Origin: Saccharopolyspora sp. NFXS83
GTDB taxonomy: Bacteria > Actinomycetota > Actinomycetes > Mycobacteriales > Pseudonocardiaceae
Length of the DNA: 64,000 nt
Assembly: GCF_026241095.1 (NCBI RefSeq)
Contig: NZ_JAPFGB010000007.1
Span: forward strand, 1-64,000
Direction: 5' to 3'
The position numbers were made by a program, and so were the translations under genes. This document shows, piece by piece, positions 42,098 through 50,441 of this stretch (position 1 is its first letter; every line of letters begins with the position of its first letter). The notes beneath the pieces were generated by a model. The model was not told the DNA's origin and did not search any database. It saw only the letters and a program-made list of their open reading frames with translations.

Positions 42098-43270
42098 TCA
42101 GGTTCGGGCGGGCAGGATCCGGTTGGTGAGTTCACCGAAACCGAGCCGAGCGCCGGAGGCGGTGGGCGCCGCGGCGGTGAGGGTGATCTCGTCGCCGTCC
42201 TCCAGGAACGTCCGCTCCGCACCGTTGACCAGCACCGGTTCCGCGCCGCCCCAGGTGAGTTCGATGAACGCGCCGCGCTGGTCCCGCGCCGGCCCGGAGA
42301 CGGTGCCGGAGGCGAACAGGTCGCCGGTGCGGCAGGTGGCACCGTTGACGGTCAGGTGCGCCAGCATCTGCGCCGGGGACCAGTACATCTCGCGGTAGGG
42401 CGGGCGGCTGACCTCCGCGCCGTTCCACCGCACGCTGAACTCGACGTCCAACCCCCACGGTTCGACCTCCCGGAGGTACGGCAGCGGCTCCGGGTCCTGG
42501 TGCGGCATGGGCACCCTGGCGCCGTCCAGGGCGAGCAGCGGCACCACCCACGGCGAGATCGAGGTGGCGAAGCTCTTGCCGAGGAACGGCCCCAGCGGCA
42601 CGTACTCCCAGGCCTGCAGGTCGCGCGCGGACCAGTCGTTGACGAGCACGGCGCCGAAGACGTGCGAAGCGAACTCCTCCACCGGCACCGGGACGCCCAG
42701 GTCGGATCCGGTGCCGACGACGAACCCGAGCTCCGCTTCGATGTCCAGCCGCCTGCTCGGCCCGAAACCGGGAGCGGGCTCGTCCGGCGCTTTGCGCTGG
42801 CCGCTGGGCCGCACGATCGGCGTGCCGGAGGCGATGACCGTGCCCGCGCGGCCGTGGTAGCCGACGGGCAGGTGCTTCCAGTTCGGCATCAGCGGTTCCG
42901 AGTCGGGCCGGAACAACCTGCCCAGGTTGGTCGCGTGGTGCTCGGAGGCGTAGAAGTCGACGTAGTCGGCGACCTCGAACGGCAGGTGCATCGTCACCTG
43001 CTCCACCGGGTGCACCGCTGCGTCGGGCACGTCGCCGGACACCAGCGCGGTGATCCGGTCGCGGACCTCCCGCCACTCCCGCGCGCCGCGACGCATGAAC
43101 GGGTTCAGCGACGGGGCCGCGAAGACGTCGTCGCGCAGCGCCTCGGCCAGGTCGATGACCTGGTCCGCGAGCCGGACCCCGACCCGCGGCGGTGCTCCGG
43201 GCGTGCTGAACACGCCGTAGGGCAGGTTCTCGGTGCCGTAGGGGGAATCGGCGGGAACGTCGATGATCAC
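42098..43270 (-). CDS. fahA: Fumarylacetoacetase
   Basis: This 390-aa hydrolase makes fumarate and acetoacetate from fumarylacetoacetate, the last step of homogentisate catabolism. Conserved blocks include ENLPYGVFSTPGAPPRVGV, DFYASEHHATNLGRLFRP, WKHLPVGYHGRAGTVIASGT, LDIEAELGFVVGTGSDLG and FGAVLVNDWSARDLQAWEYVPLGPFLGKSFATSISPWV. These carry the metal-binding acids and the active-site His. GTG 43270 overlaps the TGA of the preceding gene by four bases (GTGA), so translation is coupled. It is the last gene of the homogentisate operon. Confidence 0.95.
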   Translation of the reverse strand: MIIDVPADSPYGTENLPYGVFSTPGAPPRVGVRLADQVIDLAEALRDDVFAAPSLNPFMRRGAREWREVRDRITALVSGDVPDAAVHPVEQVTMHLPFEVADYVDFYASEHHATNLGRLFRPDSEPLMPNWKHLPVGYHGRAGTVIASGTPIVRPSGQRKAPDEPAPGFGPSRRLDIEAELGFVVGTGSDLGVPVPVEEFASHVFGAVLVNDWSARDLQAWEYVPLGPFLGKSFATSISPWVVPLLALDGARVPMPHQDPEPLPYLREVEPWGLDVEFSVRWNGAEVSRPPYREMYWSPAQMLAHLTVNGATCRTGDLFASGTVSGPARDQRGAFIELTWGGAEPVLVNGAERTFLEDGDEITLTAAAPTASGARLGFGELTNRILPART

Positions 43271-44124
43271 GCGGTGGCTCCTTGCGGGTGCGCCAGGTCG
43301 TCGGGGATGAGGCCGAGCTCGGACAGCTCGACGAGCGGGTCGGTGATGCTGCAGGTGCCGAAGGAGACGAAGCGCTCGCGCGCGGCCCGCACCCGCGGCT
43401 CGCCCAAGTCGGTGATCCGTGCGGCGATGCCCGCCGCGTCCCGGTCCGCGAGCTCCCGTTCCAGGTCGGCGGCGGCACCGCCGCGCAGCGCCGAGTCCAC
43501 GGCGAGCAGGATGTTCAGGAACCCGTGCTGGTCGAAGCCGGTCTCCGGGTCGGTGTTGCGGACGGCGTGGTGCAGGCCCGCGGTGGCCTTGAAGGGGATT
43601 CCGGCGCGCACCACCGCCTCGATCGCCGCGGCGAGCTCGGGGACCGACGGGTAGAGCTCGGCGCGGACGCCGCCGGTGCGGAACTTCGCCCGGCAGCCCA
43701 GCGGTGCGAGCGACGCGAGCACGTCGAGGCGCCGCTCGTCCCTCGGGACCTCGACGAACACGTCGGCACCGGTGGCCGCCCGCACCCGTTCCAGCTCGGT
43801 CCGCAGGGAGTCCACCGCCATGCGCTCGGGAACCGGAATCTCCAGCGCGCGCAACGAGAACCGCCCGGACATCGCGTCGAGCACGCCGGAGACGCCCGCC
43901 GGCCCCTCGGGCACGGTCACCGACAGCGGCGCGGCGCCCACCGGTTCCAGCTCCTCCGGCGTCGCCAGCGCGGACGCGGGCACCACCAGCGGTCCGACGA
44001 TCTCCGCGCGGCCCGCCGCGCGGTGCCGGGCGTGCGCCCGCGCGGCCTGCGGCAGCGGCAGCAGGCCGGGCGGGAACACCGCCGCGTCGTCGAGCAGCCC
44101 CCGGACCAGGGCGGGCACCGTCAT
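43267..44124 (-). CDS. Uncharacterised conserved protein coupled between hmgA and fahA
   Basis: This 285-aa soluble protein has no signal peptide or membrane segment. Its ends overlap both neighbours by four bases: ATGA with the homogentisate dioxygenase stop and GTGA with the fumarylacetoacetase start. Well-ordered motifs include PGLLPLPQAARAHARHRA, FVEVPRDERRLDVLA, CRAKFRTGGVRAELYPS and GIPFKATAGLHHAVRNTDPE. The alternating strand and helix pattern with charged loop ends resembles a TIM barrel. I do not recognise a characterised family. The pathway needs an isomerase between these two enzymes. The classical one is a glutathione-dependent GST, and actinomycetes lack glutathione, so this protein is a candidate. 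That role is inferred from context only. Confidence 0.8.
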   Translation of the reverse strand: MTVPALVRGLLDDAAVFPPGLLPLPQAARAHARHRAAGRAEIVGPLVVPASALATPEELEPVGAAPLSVTVPEGPAGVSGVLDAMSGRFSLRALEIPVPERMAVDSLRTELERVRAATGADVFVEVPRDERRLDVLASLAPLGCRAKFRTGGVRAELYPSVPELAAAIEAVVRAGIPFKATAGLHHAVRNTDPETGFDQHGFLNILLAVDSALRGGAAADLERELADRDAAGIAARITDLGEPRVRAARERFVSFGTCSITDPLVELSELGLIPDDLAHPQGATA

Positions 44125-45317
44125 GATCGCTTCCCACCCGCCCAAGTCCACGCGTACTTCCCGTCGTCGCAGGCGGTACCGCCCTCGCCGAGCTCCAGGG
44201 GGCGGAACGTGTCGACCATGACGGCCAGCTCGTCGAAGAACTCCACGCCGATGCTGCGCTCGTAGGCGCCCGGCTGCGGCCCGTGCGAGTGGCCGCCGGG
44301 GTGCACCGAGACCGAGCCCTGCCCGATGCCGGATCCCTTGCGCGCCTCGTAGTTCCCGCCGCAGTAGAACATGATCTCGTCGCTGTCCACGTTGGAGTGG
44401 TAGTACGGCACGGGGATCGACAGCGGGTGGTAGTCCACCTTGCGCGGGACGAAGTTGCAGATCACGAAGTTCTCGCCCTCGAACGCCTGGTGCACCGGCG
44501 GCGGCTGGTGCACCCGCCCGGTGATCGGTTCGAAGTCGTGCACGCTGAACGTGTACGGGTACAGGCAGCCGTCCCAGCCGACGACGTCGAACGGGTGCTG
44601 CGGGTAGACCAGGCTGGTCCCCACGACGCCGGTGGACCCGCGGTGCTTGAGCAGCACCTCCACGTCGGTGCCCTCCCGCAGCAGCGGCTCACCGGGCCCG
44701 TGCAGGTCGCGCTCGCAGTACGGCGCGTTCTCCAGCAGCTGCCCGAACCGGGACAGGTAGCGCTTCGGCGGCACGATGTGCCCGTTGCCCTCGATGGCGT
44801 AGGCCCGCAGCGGTTCGCCGTCGTGCGGCAGCCAGCGGTGCGTCGTCGCGCGCGGCAAGAGCACGTAGTCCCCGGTCTTCACCTCCAGCGCGCCGAACAC
44901 CGTCTCCACGGTCGCCGCACCGGACTCGACGTAGACGATCTCGTCGCCGATCCCGTTGCGGTACAACGGGGAATCCTTGCTCGCCACCACGTAGGAGATC
45001 CGCACGTCCGCGTTGCCCAGCACCAGCCTGCGGCCGGTGACGACGTCGGCGGAACCCGCCGCCTCAGCCGTGAACAGGTCGTGCAGCTTCAGGTGGCGCG
45101 GCGTGAGCGGGTGGTTCGGGGTGGTCGCCTGCTCCGGCAGCTCCCACACCCGCGAGTCCACGATCGCCGACGGCAGGTTGCGGTGGTAGAGCAGCGAGGA
45201 GTCCGAGGAGAAGCCCTCCTCCCCCATCAGCTCCTCGTAGTACAGCCGGCCCTGGTCGTCCCGGTGCTGGGTGTGCCGCTTCGGCGGCACCGCACCGACC
45301 TGGCGGTAGTACGCCAT
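44121..45317 (-). CDS. hmgA: Homogentisate 1,2-dioxygenase
   Basis: This 398-aa ring-cleaving iron enzyme turns homogentisate into maleylacetoacetate. The N-terminal MAYYRQVGAVPPKRHTQHRD, the cupin region GDYVLLPRATTHRW, and the iron-site blocks PVPYYHSNVDSDEIMFYCGG and SVHPGGHSHGPQPG, with two His and one Glu ligand, are diagnostic of the bacterial form. ATG 45317 follows GAGGAGGGGAAG. It lies 86 bp downstream of the MFS gene and its stop overlaps the start of the unknown 285-aa gene. The operon is probably controlled by the divergent IclR regulator. Confidence 0.95.
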   Translation of the reverse strand: MAYYRQVGAVPPKRHTQHRDDQGRLYYEELMGEEGFSSDSSLLYHRNLPSAIVDSRVWELPEQATTPNHPLTPRHLKLHDLFTAEAAGSADVVTGRRLVLGNADVRISYVVASKDSPLYRNGIGDEIVYVESGAATVETVFGALEVKTGDYVLLPRATTHRWLPHDGEPLRAYAIEGNGHIVPPKRYLSRFGQLLENAPYCERDLHGPGEPLLREGTDVEVLLKHRGSTGVVGTSLVYPQHPFDVVGWDGCLYPYTFSVHDFEPITGRVHQPPPVHQAFEGENFVICNFVPRKVDYHPLSIPVPYYHSNVDSDEIMFYCGGNYEARKGSGIGQGSVSVHPGGHSHGPQPGAYERSIGVEFFDELAVMVDTFRPLELGEGGTACDDGKYAWTWAGGKRS

Positions 45318-45403
45318 GACTTCCCCTCCTCGATCCTTCGTCCACGCTGCGCGGTCATTGCACAGAACGAGCCGCGAGCCCACCACCGCTGAACGCCTGA
45401 GGC

Positions 45404-46747
45404 TCACCCGGCCGTCGGGGCCGAGCCCGCGGACCGCTTCCGCTCAGCACCGTCGTCCCTGGGTACCCGCACCGCCAGCAGCATCACCGCGCACACGATC
45501 AGGCACCCGATCGGGAAGTACAGGCCCACGGACACGTCGCCGTCGCCCGCGTTGATGCCGATCACGTACGGCCCGAGGAACCCGCCCAGCGCCGCGATCG
45601 AGTTGATCGCCGCGAGGCCGACCGCGGTGTGCTCGCGGGAGAGCACCCGCGCGGCCATCGCCCAGTACGGCGCCATGTAGCCGAGCACCCCGATCGCCAC
45701 CAGCGACAGGCACACCAGCGCGGGCACGGGTTGGTCGCGGAAGGCGATGGTGCCCGCGAGTCCCGCCGCGGCCAGCACCATCAGCACCACCACGTGCCCG
45801 CGCCGCTCCCCGGTCCGGTCCGAGTTGCGCGCCACCAGCAGCATGCCGACCGCGCCGATCAGGAACGGGATGGCGCCGAGCACGCCGATGTTGGTCGCCG
45901 AGTAGTCCGGGTCGAGCTGGCTGATGATCTGCGGCAGGAAGAACGTGAAGCCGTAGAGCCCGCAGGCCGCGAACAGGTTCGCCACCGCCAGGTACAGCAC
46001 CTTGCGGTTCTTCAGGATCCGCAGCTGCCCGAGGAGCGTCTCGGGCTCCTCCGAGTGGTACTCGGCGCGGATCTCCCGCTCCAGCCACTCGCTCTCCTGC
46101 TTGCTCAGGAACCGGGCCTGGCTGGGCACGTTGGGCAGGTACAGCAGGGTGAGCGCGCCCAGCAGCAGCGCCGGGGCGCCTTGCAGGATGAACACCCAGC
46201 GCCAGCCGCTGAGCCCGAACCACTGCACGTGGTCGAGGATCACGCCACCGGTGAGGCTGCCCAGCACCATCGCCACGGGCTGCGCCAGCGCGAGCGCCGC
46301 GATGGCCCTGCCCCGCTCCCGCGTGCGGAACCACAACGTCATGTACAGCAGCAGACCGGGGAACAGCCCGGCCTCGGCGATGCCGAGCAGGATGCGCGCG
46401 CCGTAGAGCTGCGGCACGTTCTGCACGAATCCGGTGAGCACGGTGACCAGGCCCCAGCTGATCGCGATGCGCGCCAGCCAGATCCGCGCCCCGATCCGCT
46501 TCATGATCATGTTGCTGGGGATCTCGAACAGCACGTACACCAGGAAGAAGATCGATGCGGCGACGCCGAAGGTGGCGGTCGTGATCGCGAGCTCGTGCTG
46601 CATGCCCAGCTGGGCGTAGCTGATGTTGGCCCGGTCCATGTAGTTGAACACGTAGAGCAGGCCCACGATCGGCAGGATCCGGGTCGAGACCTTCCGGACC
46701 GTTCTGCTGCCGATGTCACCGCCTTCTACCTCGGCGGGTGCTGACAT
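45404..46747 (-). CDS. MFS transporter of the anion:cation symporter (ACS) type
   Basis: This 447-aa importer has 12 predicted membrane segments. ACS-family signals are ILPIVGLLYVFNYMDRANISYAQLGM near the start and GIAEAGLFPGLLLYMTLWFRTRERGRAIAALALAQP in the middle. They are typical of carriers for phthalate, hydroxyphenylacetate, tartrate or glucarate-like acids. The long central loop contains ESEWLEREIRAEYHSEEPE. In this operon an aromatic acid that is converted to homogentisate is the natural cargo. The start is ATG 46747, 63 bp below the flavoprotein gene. Confidence 0.9.
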   Translation of the reverse strand: MSAPAEVEGGDIGSRTVRKVSTRILPIVGLLYVFNYMDRANISYAQLGMQHELAITTATFGVAASIFFLVYVLFEIPSNMIMKRIGARIWLARIAISWGLVTVLTGFVQNVPQLYGARILLGIAEAGLFPGLLLYMTLWFRTRERGRAIAALALAQPVAMVLGSLTGGVILDHVQWFGLSGWRWVFILQGAPALLLGALTLLYLPNVPSQARFLSKQESEWLEREIRAEYHSEEPETLLGQLRILKNRKVLYLAVANLFAACGLYGFTFFLPQIISQLDPDYSATNIGVLGAIPFLIGAVGMLLVARNSDRTGERRGHVVVLMVLAAAGLAGTIAFRDQPVPALVCLSLVAIGVLGYMAPYWAMAARVLSREHTAVGLAAINSIAALGGFLGPYVIGINAGDGDVSVGLYFPIGCLIVCAVMLLAVRVPRDDGAERKRSAGSAPTAG

Positions 46748-46810
46748 GACGTTCTCCTCGACGTTGAGCAGGTGGATCCTCGCCCTGAACGAGTCGCTCA
46801 GGGACGGTGT

Positions 46811-48232
46811 TCAGGACCGGTCGGCGCGGTTCGCCGCCGCCCGGCCCGCGATGCGGCCCATGGTCACGGCGTTGGCCACGGCGTTGCCGCCGCCGACGTA
46901 GCGAGCACCGAGCACGCCCGCCCCGGCCTCACCGGCGGCGAACAGGCCGGGCACGACCGCTCCGTCCTGGTCCAGCACGGCCGCCGAACCGTTGATCTCC
47001 AGCCCGGCGTGGGTGCAGACGAGTTCCGCCGGCAAGGTGCGCACCGCGTAGAACGGCGGCTCCGCGATCGGGTCGGGGTGCGCGACGGATCCCTTGTTGC
47101 GCAAGGTCTCGTGGCGCCGGAAGTCCTCATCGGTGCCGTGCGGCAGCTGGTCGTTCCAGCGCCGCACCTCCGCGCTCAGCGCGGCGGCGGGCACCCCGAT
47201 CAGTTCCGCCAGCGCGGGCAGGCTCCCGGCGCGCGCGGTGCGCCCCTGCTCGGCCTCGCGGTGGACCTCCGCCGCGTCCCAGTCGGCGTACCCGGCGGGC
47301 AGCGCGCGACGGGCCCGTTCGTCGAAGACCGCCCACACCGGGCCGGGCTGGGCCTCGATGATGCCGGTCGACACGGCGTAGGAGGCGTCCTCGTCCATGA
47401 AGCGGCGGCCGTGCGCGTTGACGTGGATGCGGGACTTCGGCGGGAAACCGGACTGCCAGTGGTGCATCCGCTGGAAGTACGCGGTGGGCAGCATCAGGCC
47501 CCAGCCGTCCCCGGCGAGCCCGGCGCGCACCTGCTCGCCGAATCGCAGGTGGTCTCCCCGGCTGCCCTCGGCGGCGACGACGAACAACGCCTCGCCGGCC
47601 CGCGCCGCGGCCGGGTAGTACCGCGCCACCAGCTCCGGATCGCGGGCGAAACCGCCGGAGGCGACGACCACGGCGTCCGCCGAGACCGCCACGTCGTCGG
47701 CGACGACACCGGTCACCCGGCTCCCGTCGGTCAGCAACCGCTGCACGCGGGTCGCGAGCACGGTCTCCACGCGGTGCGCTCGGCGGGCCGCGTCCAGCGC
47801 CCGCACCACGCCGTAGCCCTGGTCCTTCGGCACGTGCCCGCGCCACACGTCCTCCACCCCGGCCTGGCACAGCCCCGGCTGGTGCGCGTTCCCGGATACC
47901 TGCGCGGGAATCTCCACGCCGAGCCCGATCAGCCATTCCAGCGCCGCCCCGGCGTTCGCGCAGAACGCGCGGATCAGGCCGGGCCGCAGCAGCCACTGGT
48001 TGAGGTCCATGTAGTGCTGGAAGAACGCGTCCGGCGAGTCCCGCACGTCCAGCGCCGCCTGCACGCTGGTTCCCGCGGCGGTGAACATGCCCGCCGACAG
48101 CTGCGTGGAGCCGCCGAGTTCCCGTTCCGATTCGAACAGCAGCACCGAAGCGCCTCGTTCGGCGGCCGAGACCGCAGCGGCCAGCCCGGCTCCGCCGCCG
48201 CCGACGACGATCACGTCGTAGTGCTCGGTCAT
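46811..48232 (-). CDS. FAD-dependent oxidoreductase (fumarate reductase/ketosteroid dehydrogenase family)
   Basis: This 473-aa flavoprotein has an N-terminal dinucleotide-binding GGGGAGLAAAVSAAERGASVLLFES, then GGSTQLSAGMF. The substrate cap region carries VNAHGRRFMDEDASY. The C-terminal THAGLEINGSAAVLDQDGAVVPGLFAAGEAGAGVLGARYVGGGNAVANAVTMGRIAG is a FAD-binding signature. The fold covers fumarate reductases, 3-ketosteroid-delta1-dehydrogenases and similar desaturases. Here it is likely to oxidise or desaturate a cyclic intermediate. Its start codon shares one base with the stop of the upstream SDR gene (TGATG). Confidence 0.9.
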   Translation of the reverse strand: MTEHYDVIVVGGGGAGLAAAVSAAERGASVLLFESERELGGSTQLSAGMFTAAGTSVQAALDVRDSPDAFFQHYMDLNQWLLRPGLIRAFCANAGAALEWLIGLGVEIPAQVSGNAHQPGLCQAGVEDVWRGHVPKDQGYGVVRALDAARRAHRVETVLATRVQRLLTDGSRVTGVVADDVAVSADAVVVASGGFARDPELVARYYPAAARAGEALFVVAAEGSRGDHLRFGEQVRAGLAGDGWGLMLPTAYFQRMHHWQSGFPPKSRIHVNAHGRRFMDEDASYAVSTGIIEAQPGPVWAVFDERARRALPAGYADWDAAEVHREAEQGRTARAGSLPALAELIGVPAAALSAEVRRWNDQLPHGTDEDFRRHETLRNKGSVAHPDPIAEPPFYAVRTLPAELVCTHAGLEINGSAAVLDQDGAVVPGLFAAGEAGAGVLGARYVGGGNAVANAVTMGRIAGRAAANRADRS

Positions 48233-49023
48233 CAGAGCTCACCTCCGGCGTCGGCGAGGATGCGGTGGTAGAGGCCGTTGGAGACGAGGCCGCCATCGAC
48301 GGTGACCTCGCTGCCGGTCATGTACGCCGAGCGGTCGGAGAGCAGGAACAGGACCGCGTCGGTGACCTCCTCCGGGGTTCCGGTGCGCCCGGCGGGAATG
48401 CTCGCCACCGCGGACTCCACGAAGGTGTCCGATCCGGCCAGCAAGCCGGTGTCCACCAGCCCCGGGTGCACCGAGTTGACCCGGATCCCCCACTCGGCGA
48501 AGTTGCCCGCCGCCGACTTCGACAGACCCGTCAGGCCCCACTTGCTCGCCGAGTAGGCGGGTGAGAAGTAGCCGATCTGCCCGGAGATCGACGAGATGTT
48601 CACGATCGAACCGCCGCCGGAGTCCCGCATCAGCCCGGACGCGGCCCGCATCCCGTGGAACGGCCCGTACAGGTTCACCCGCAGCACCAGGTCCCAGATC
48701 TCGCCGGTGGTCTCGGAGAACTCCAGCCGCCGCGAGATGCCCGCGTTGTTCACCAGCCCGCCCAGCACGCCGCGGTCCGCGCGGATCTCGTCCACCACGC
48801 GCTCCCACCCGGCAGGGTCGGTGACGTCGAGCTCGTGCGCGGAGGCGGACCCGCCCGCCTCCGCGATCTCGGCCGCCACCGGTGCCGCGTCGGCGACGTC
48901 GGCGAGGCACACGTGCACTCCGCGCCGCGCCAGCGCCCGCGCGTGCGCCGCGCCCATCCCGGCCGCGGCGCCGGTGATCAGCACGACGTCCGGGTAGCGC
49001 ACGGACTCGGTCGCATCAGACAT
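48232..49023 (-). CDS. Short-chain dehydrogenase/reductase
   Basis: This 263-aa classical SDR has the cofactor motif TGAAAGMG at residues 17-24, NNAG, NISSISG, the catalytic AYSASK and the late GSEVTVDGG. An acidic residue after the second strand (CLADVAD) favours NAD. It overlaps the next SDR upstream by eight bases (ATGTCTGATG). The gene is the third of the operon, and two SDRs in a row suggest successive oxidations of one substrate. Confidence 0.9.
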   Translation of the reverse strand: MSDATESVRYPDVVLITGAAAGMGAAHARALARRGVHVCLADVADAAPVAAEIAEAGGSASAHELDVTDPAGWERVVDEIRADRGVLGGLVNNAGISRRLEFSETTGEIWDLVLRVNLYGPFHGMRAASGLMRDSGGGSIVNISSISGQIGYFSPAYSASKWGLTGLSKSAAGNFAEWGIRVNSVHPGLVDTGLLAGSDTFVESAVASIPAGRTGTPEEVTDAVLFLLSDRSAYMTGSEVTVDGGLVSNGLYHRILADAGGEL

Positions 49024-49843
49024 GCCGGGACCCGCCGTCGACGGCGATGCTGTGCCCGGTCACGTAGCGGGCGCTGTCGGACAGCAGGAACAGCAGCGCG
49101 CCGAACACCTCCTCCGGGGAGCCGATCCGGTGCAGCGGCACGGTGTCCACCGCGTGCTTGAGGGCCACCGGATCCTCCTTGACCCAGCGGGTCATGTCGG
49201 TGTCGATGTAGCCGGGGGCGATGGAGTTGACCCGGATCCCCTTGTCGCCGAACTCCACCGCGAGCGATTCGGTCAGGTGCGCCACCGCCGCCTTCGAGCT
49301 GCAGTAGGCGCCCCGGCCGCGGCGCACCCTGGTCGCCGACACCGAGGACATGTTCACGATCGCGCCACCGGGGGCGAGGTGGCGCGCGGCGGCCTGCGCG
49401 CCGTAGAGGACGCCTTCGACGTTGACCTTGAGGGTGCCGCCGAACTGGTCCGGGGTGATCTCCTCGGCGAGCGCGAAGGGGAAGATCCCCGCGTTGTTGA
49501 CCCAGAAGTCCAGCCTGCCGAACTCCGCGAGCGCCGTGGCGGCGAGCCGCTCGTGCTGCTCGGCGAGCGCGACGTCCACCTCCTGCCCGACCACGCGCCC
49601 AGGTCCGTCCACGAAGGACTCCTCGGCGACGGCGGCGTTGATCCGCTCGGCCTCGGCCGCCATCCCGGCGGCGTCGATGTCACCGCCGACCACGTGCACG
49701 CCGCGCGCCGCCAGGCCGCGCGCGAACACCGCTCCCATGCCGCGGGCGGCTCCCGTCACGACGGCCACCTTTCCGGGCAGTTCCGGGTAGACGGCGCCGA
49801 TCGGCCGGTGCAGCGCCCCGCCGGGGCCGGTCGCAGTGCTCAT
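49016..49843 (-). CDS. Short-chain dehydrogenase/reductase
   Basis: This 275-aa classical SDR has VTGAARGMGAVFARGLAARG at the cofactor site, GGDID after the second strand (again NAD-type), FWVNNAGIFPFAL, NMSSVSA, the catalytic AYCSSK, then RVNSIAPGYIDTDMTR and GHSIAVDGG. ATG 49843 is near the end of the NTF2-like gene. Its reach into the following SDR gene (eight-base overlap) shows coupling. It belongs to the aromatic-acid operon controlled by the IclR gene. The exact step is unknown. Confidence 0.9.
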   Translation of the reverse strand: MSTATGPGGALHRPIGAVYPELPGKVAVVTGAARGMGAVFARGLAARGVHVVGGDIDAAGMAAEAERINAAVAEESFVDGPGRVVGQEVDVALAEQHERLAATALAEFGRLDFWVNNAGIFPFALAEEITPDQFGGTLKVNVEGVLYGAQAAARHLAPGGAIVNMSSVSATRVRRGRGAYCSSKAAVAHLTESLAVEFGDKGIRVNSIAPGYIDTDMTRWVKEDPVALKHAVDTVPLHRIGSPEEVFGALLFLLSDSARYVTGHSIAVDGGSRHV

Positions 49844-49860
49844 GGGTTCTCCTTGCGCTA

Positions 49861-50301
49861 TCAGAGGGATCGGCGCGGTTCGTCGTCGCGGCGCACCACG
49901 CGGCGGCGGATGCGCCACTGCTCGTCGAGCAGCACCAGGTCGTCGGTGAAGGTGGTCATCCGCGCCAGCCGCGACGCGCCGCCCGCTTCGGTGACGACGA
50001 TCTGGAGGTAGCCGCGCACGACGAGCGCGTCGCCGTCCTCCGGTTCGACGTCGAGGTTCGTGATCACGTGCCGCGTCCTGGTGCCCGCCTGCTCGTCGGC
50101 GTCGGCGAAGCGCTCGGCGAAGGCGACCAGCGCGGCGGTGCCGACGGCGGGCTCGGGGTAGCTCGGCGACCAGAACTCGCCGTCCGGGGTGAACGTCGCC
50201 GCCCACTCCCGCGCGCGAGCGCCGTCGATGCGGTGGCTCTGCGCGCCGTAGAGCCGGTGGACGTGCCCGATCACCTCGCCGCTGACGACTCCTGCCGGCA
50301 C
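49861..50301 (-). CDS. NTF2/SnoaL-like protein
   Basis: This 146-aa protein has a cone-shaped NTF2 fold: EVIGHVHRLYGAQSHRIDGARAREWAATFTPDGEFWSPS, then VGTAALVAFAERFAD, RHVITNLDVEPEDGDALVVRGYLQIV and DEQWRIRRRVVRRD. Small enzymes of this group act as ketosteroid-type isomerases, dehydratases or as small subunits of ring-hydroxylating oxygenases. GTG 50301 has GAGGAGG upstream. It is the first gene of the operon, facing the IclR regulator. Confidence 0.8.
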   Translation of the reverse strand: MPAGVVSGEVIGHVHRLYGAQSHRIDGARAREWAATFTPDGEFWSPSYPEPAVGTAALVAFAERFADADEQAGTRTRHVITNLDVEPEDGDALVVRGYLQIVVTEAGGASRLARMTTFTDDLVLLDEQWRIRRRVVRRDDEPRRSL

Positions 50302-50360
50302 GGAGCACCTCCTCGGATCAGCCGTCCGAGTTCGGGTCGATCACCGGAAACCAGACGTGC

Positions 50361-50383
50361 TATTATCGCACTCGGTGTGCGAT
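50361..50383 (+). promoter_or_regulatory. Promoter -10 and overlapping palindrome of the IclR gene
   Basis: TATTAT at 50361-50366 is a good -10. It overlaps ATCGCAC-TCGGT-GTGCGAT (50365-50383), a perfect palindrome with seven-base arms. IclR-type regulators bind such sites in divergent promoters, so this is the likely operator for both the regulator and the operon on the other strand. Confidence 0.65.
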
Positions 50384-50441
50384 TTAAGAGGACTGTAAGC
50401 GGGCTCACCTACCCCGTCAAGAGCCGTACGAGAGGTGCAGC

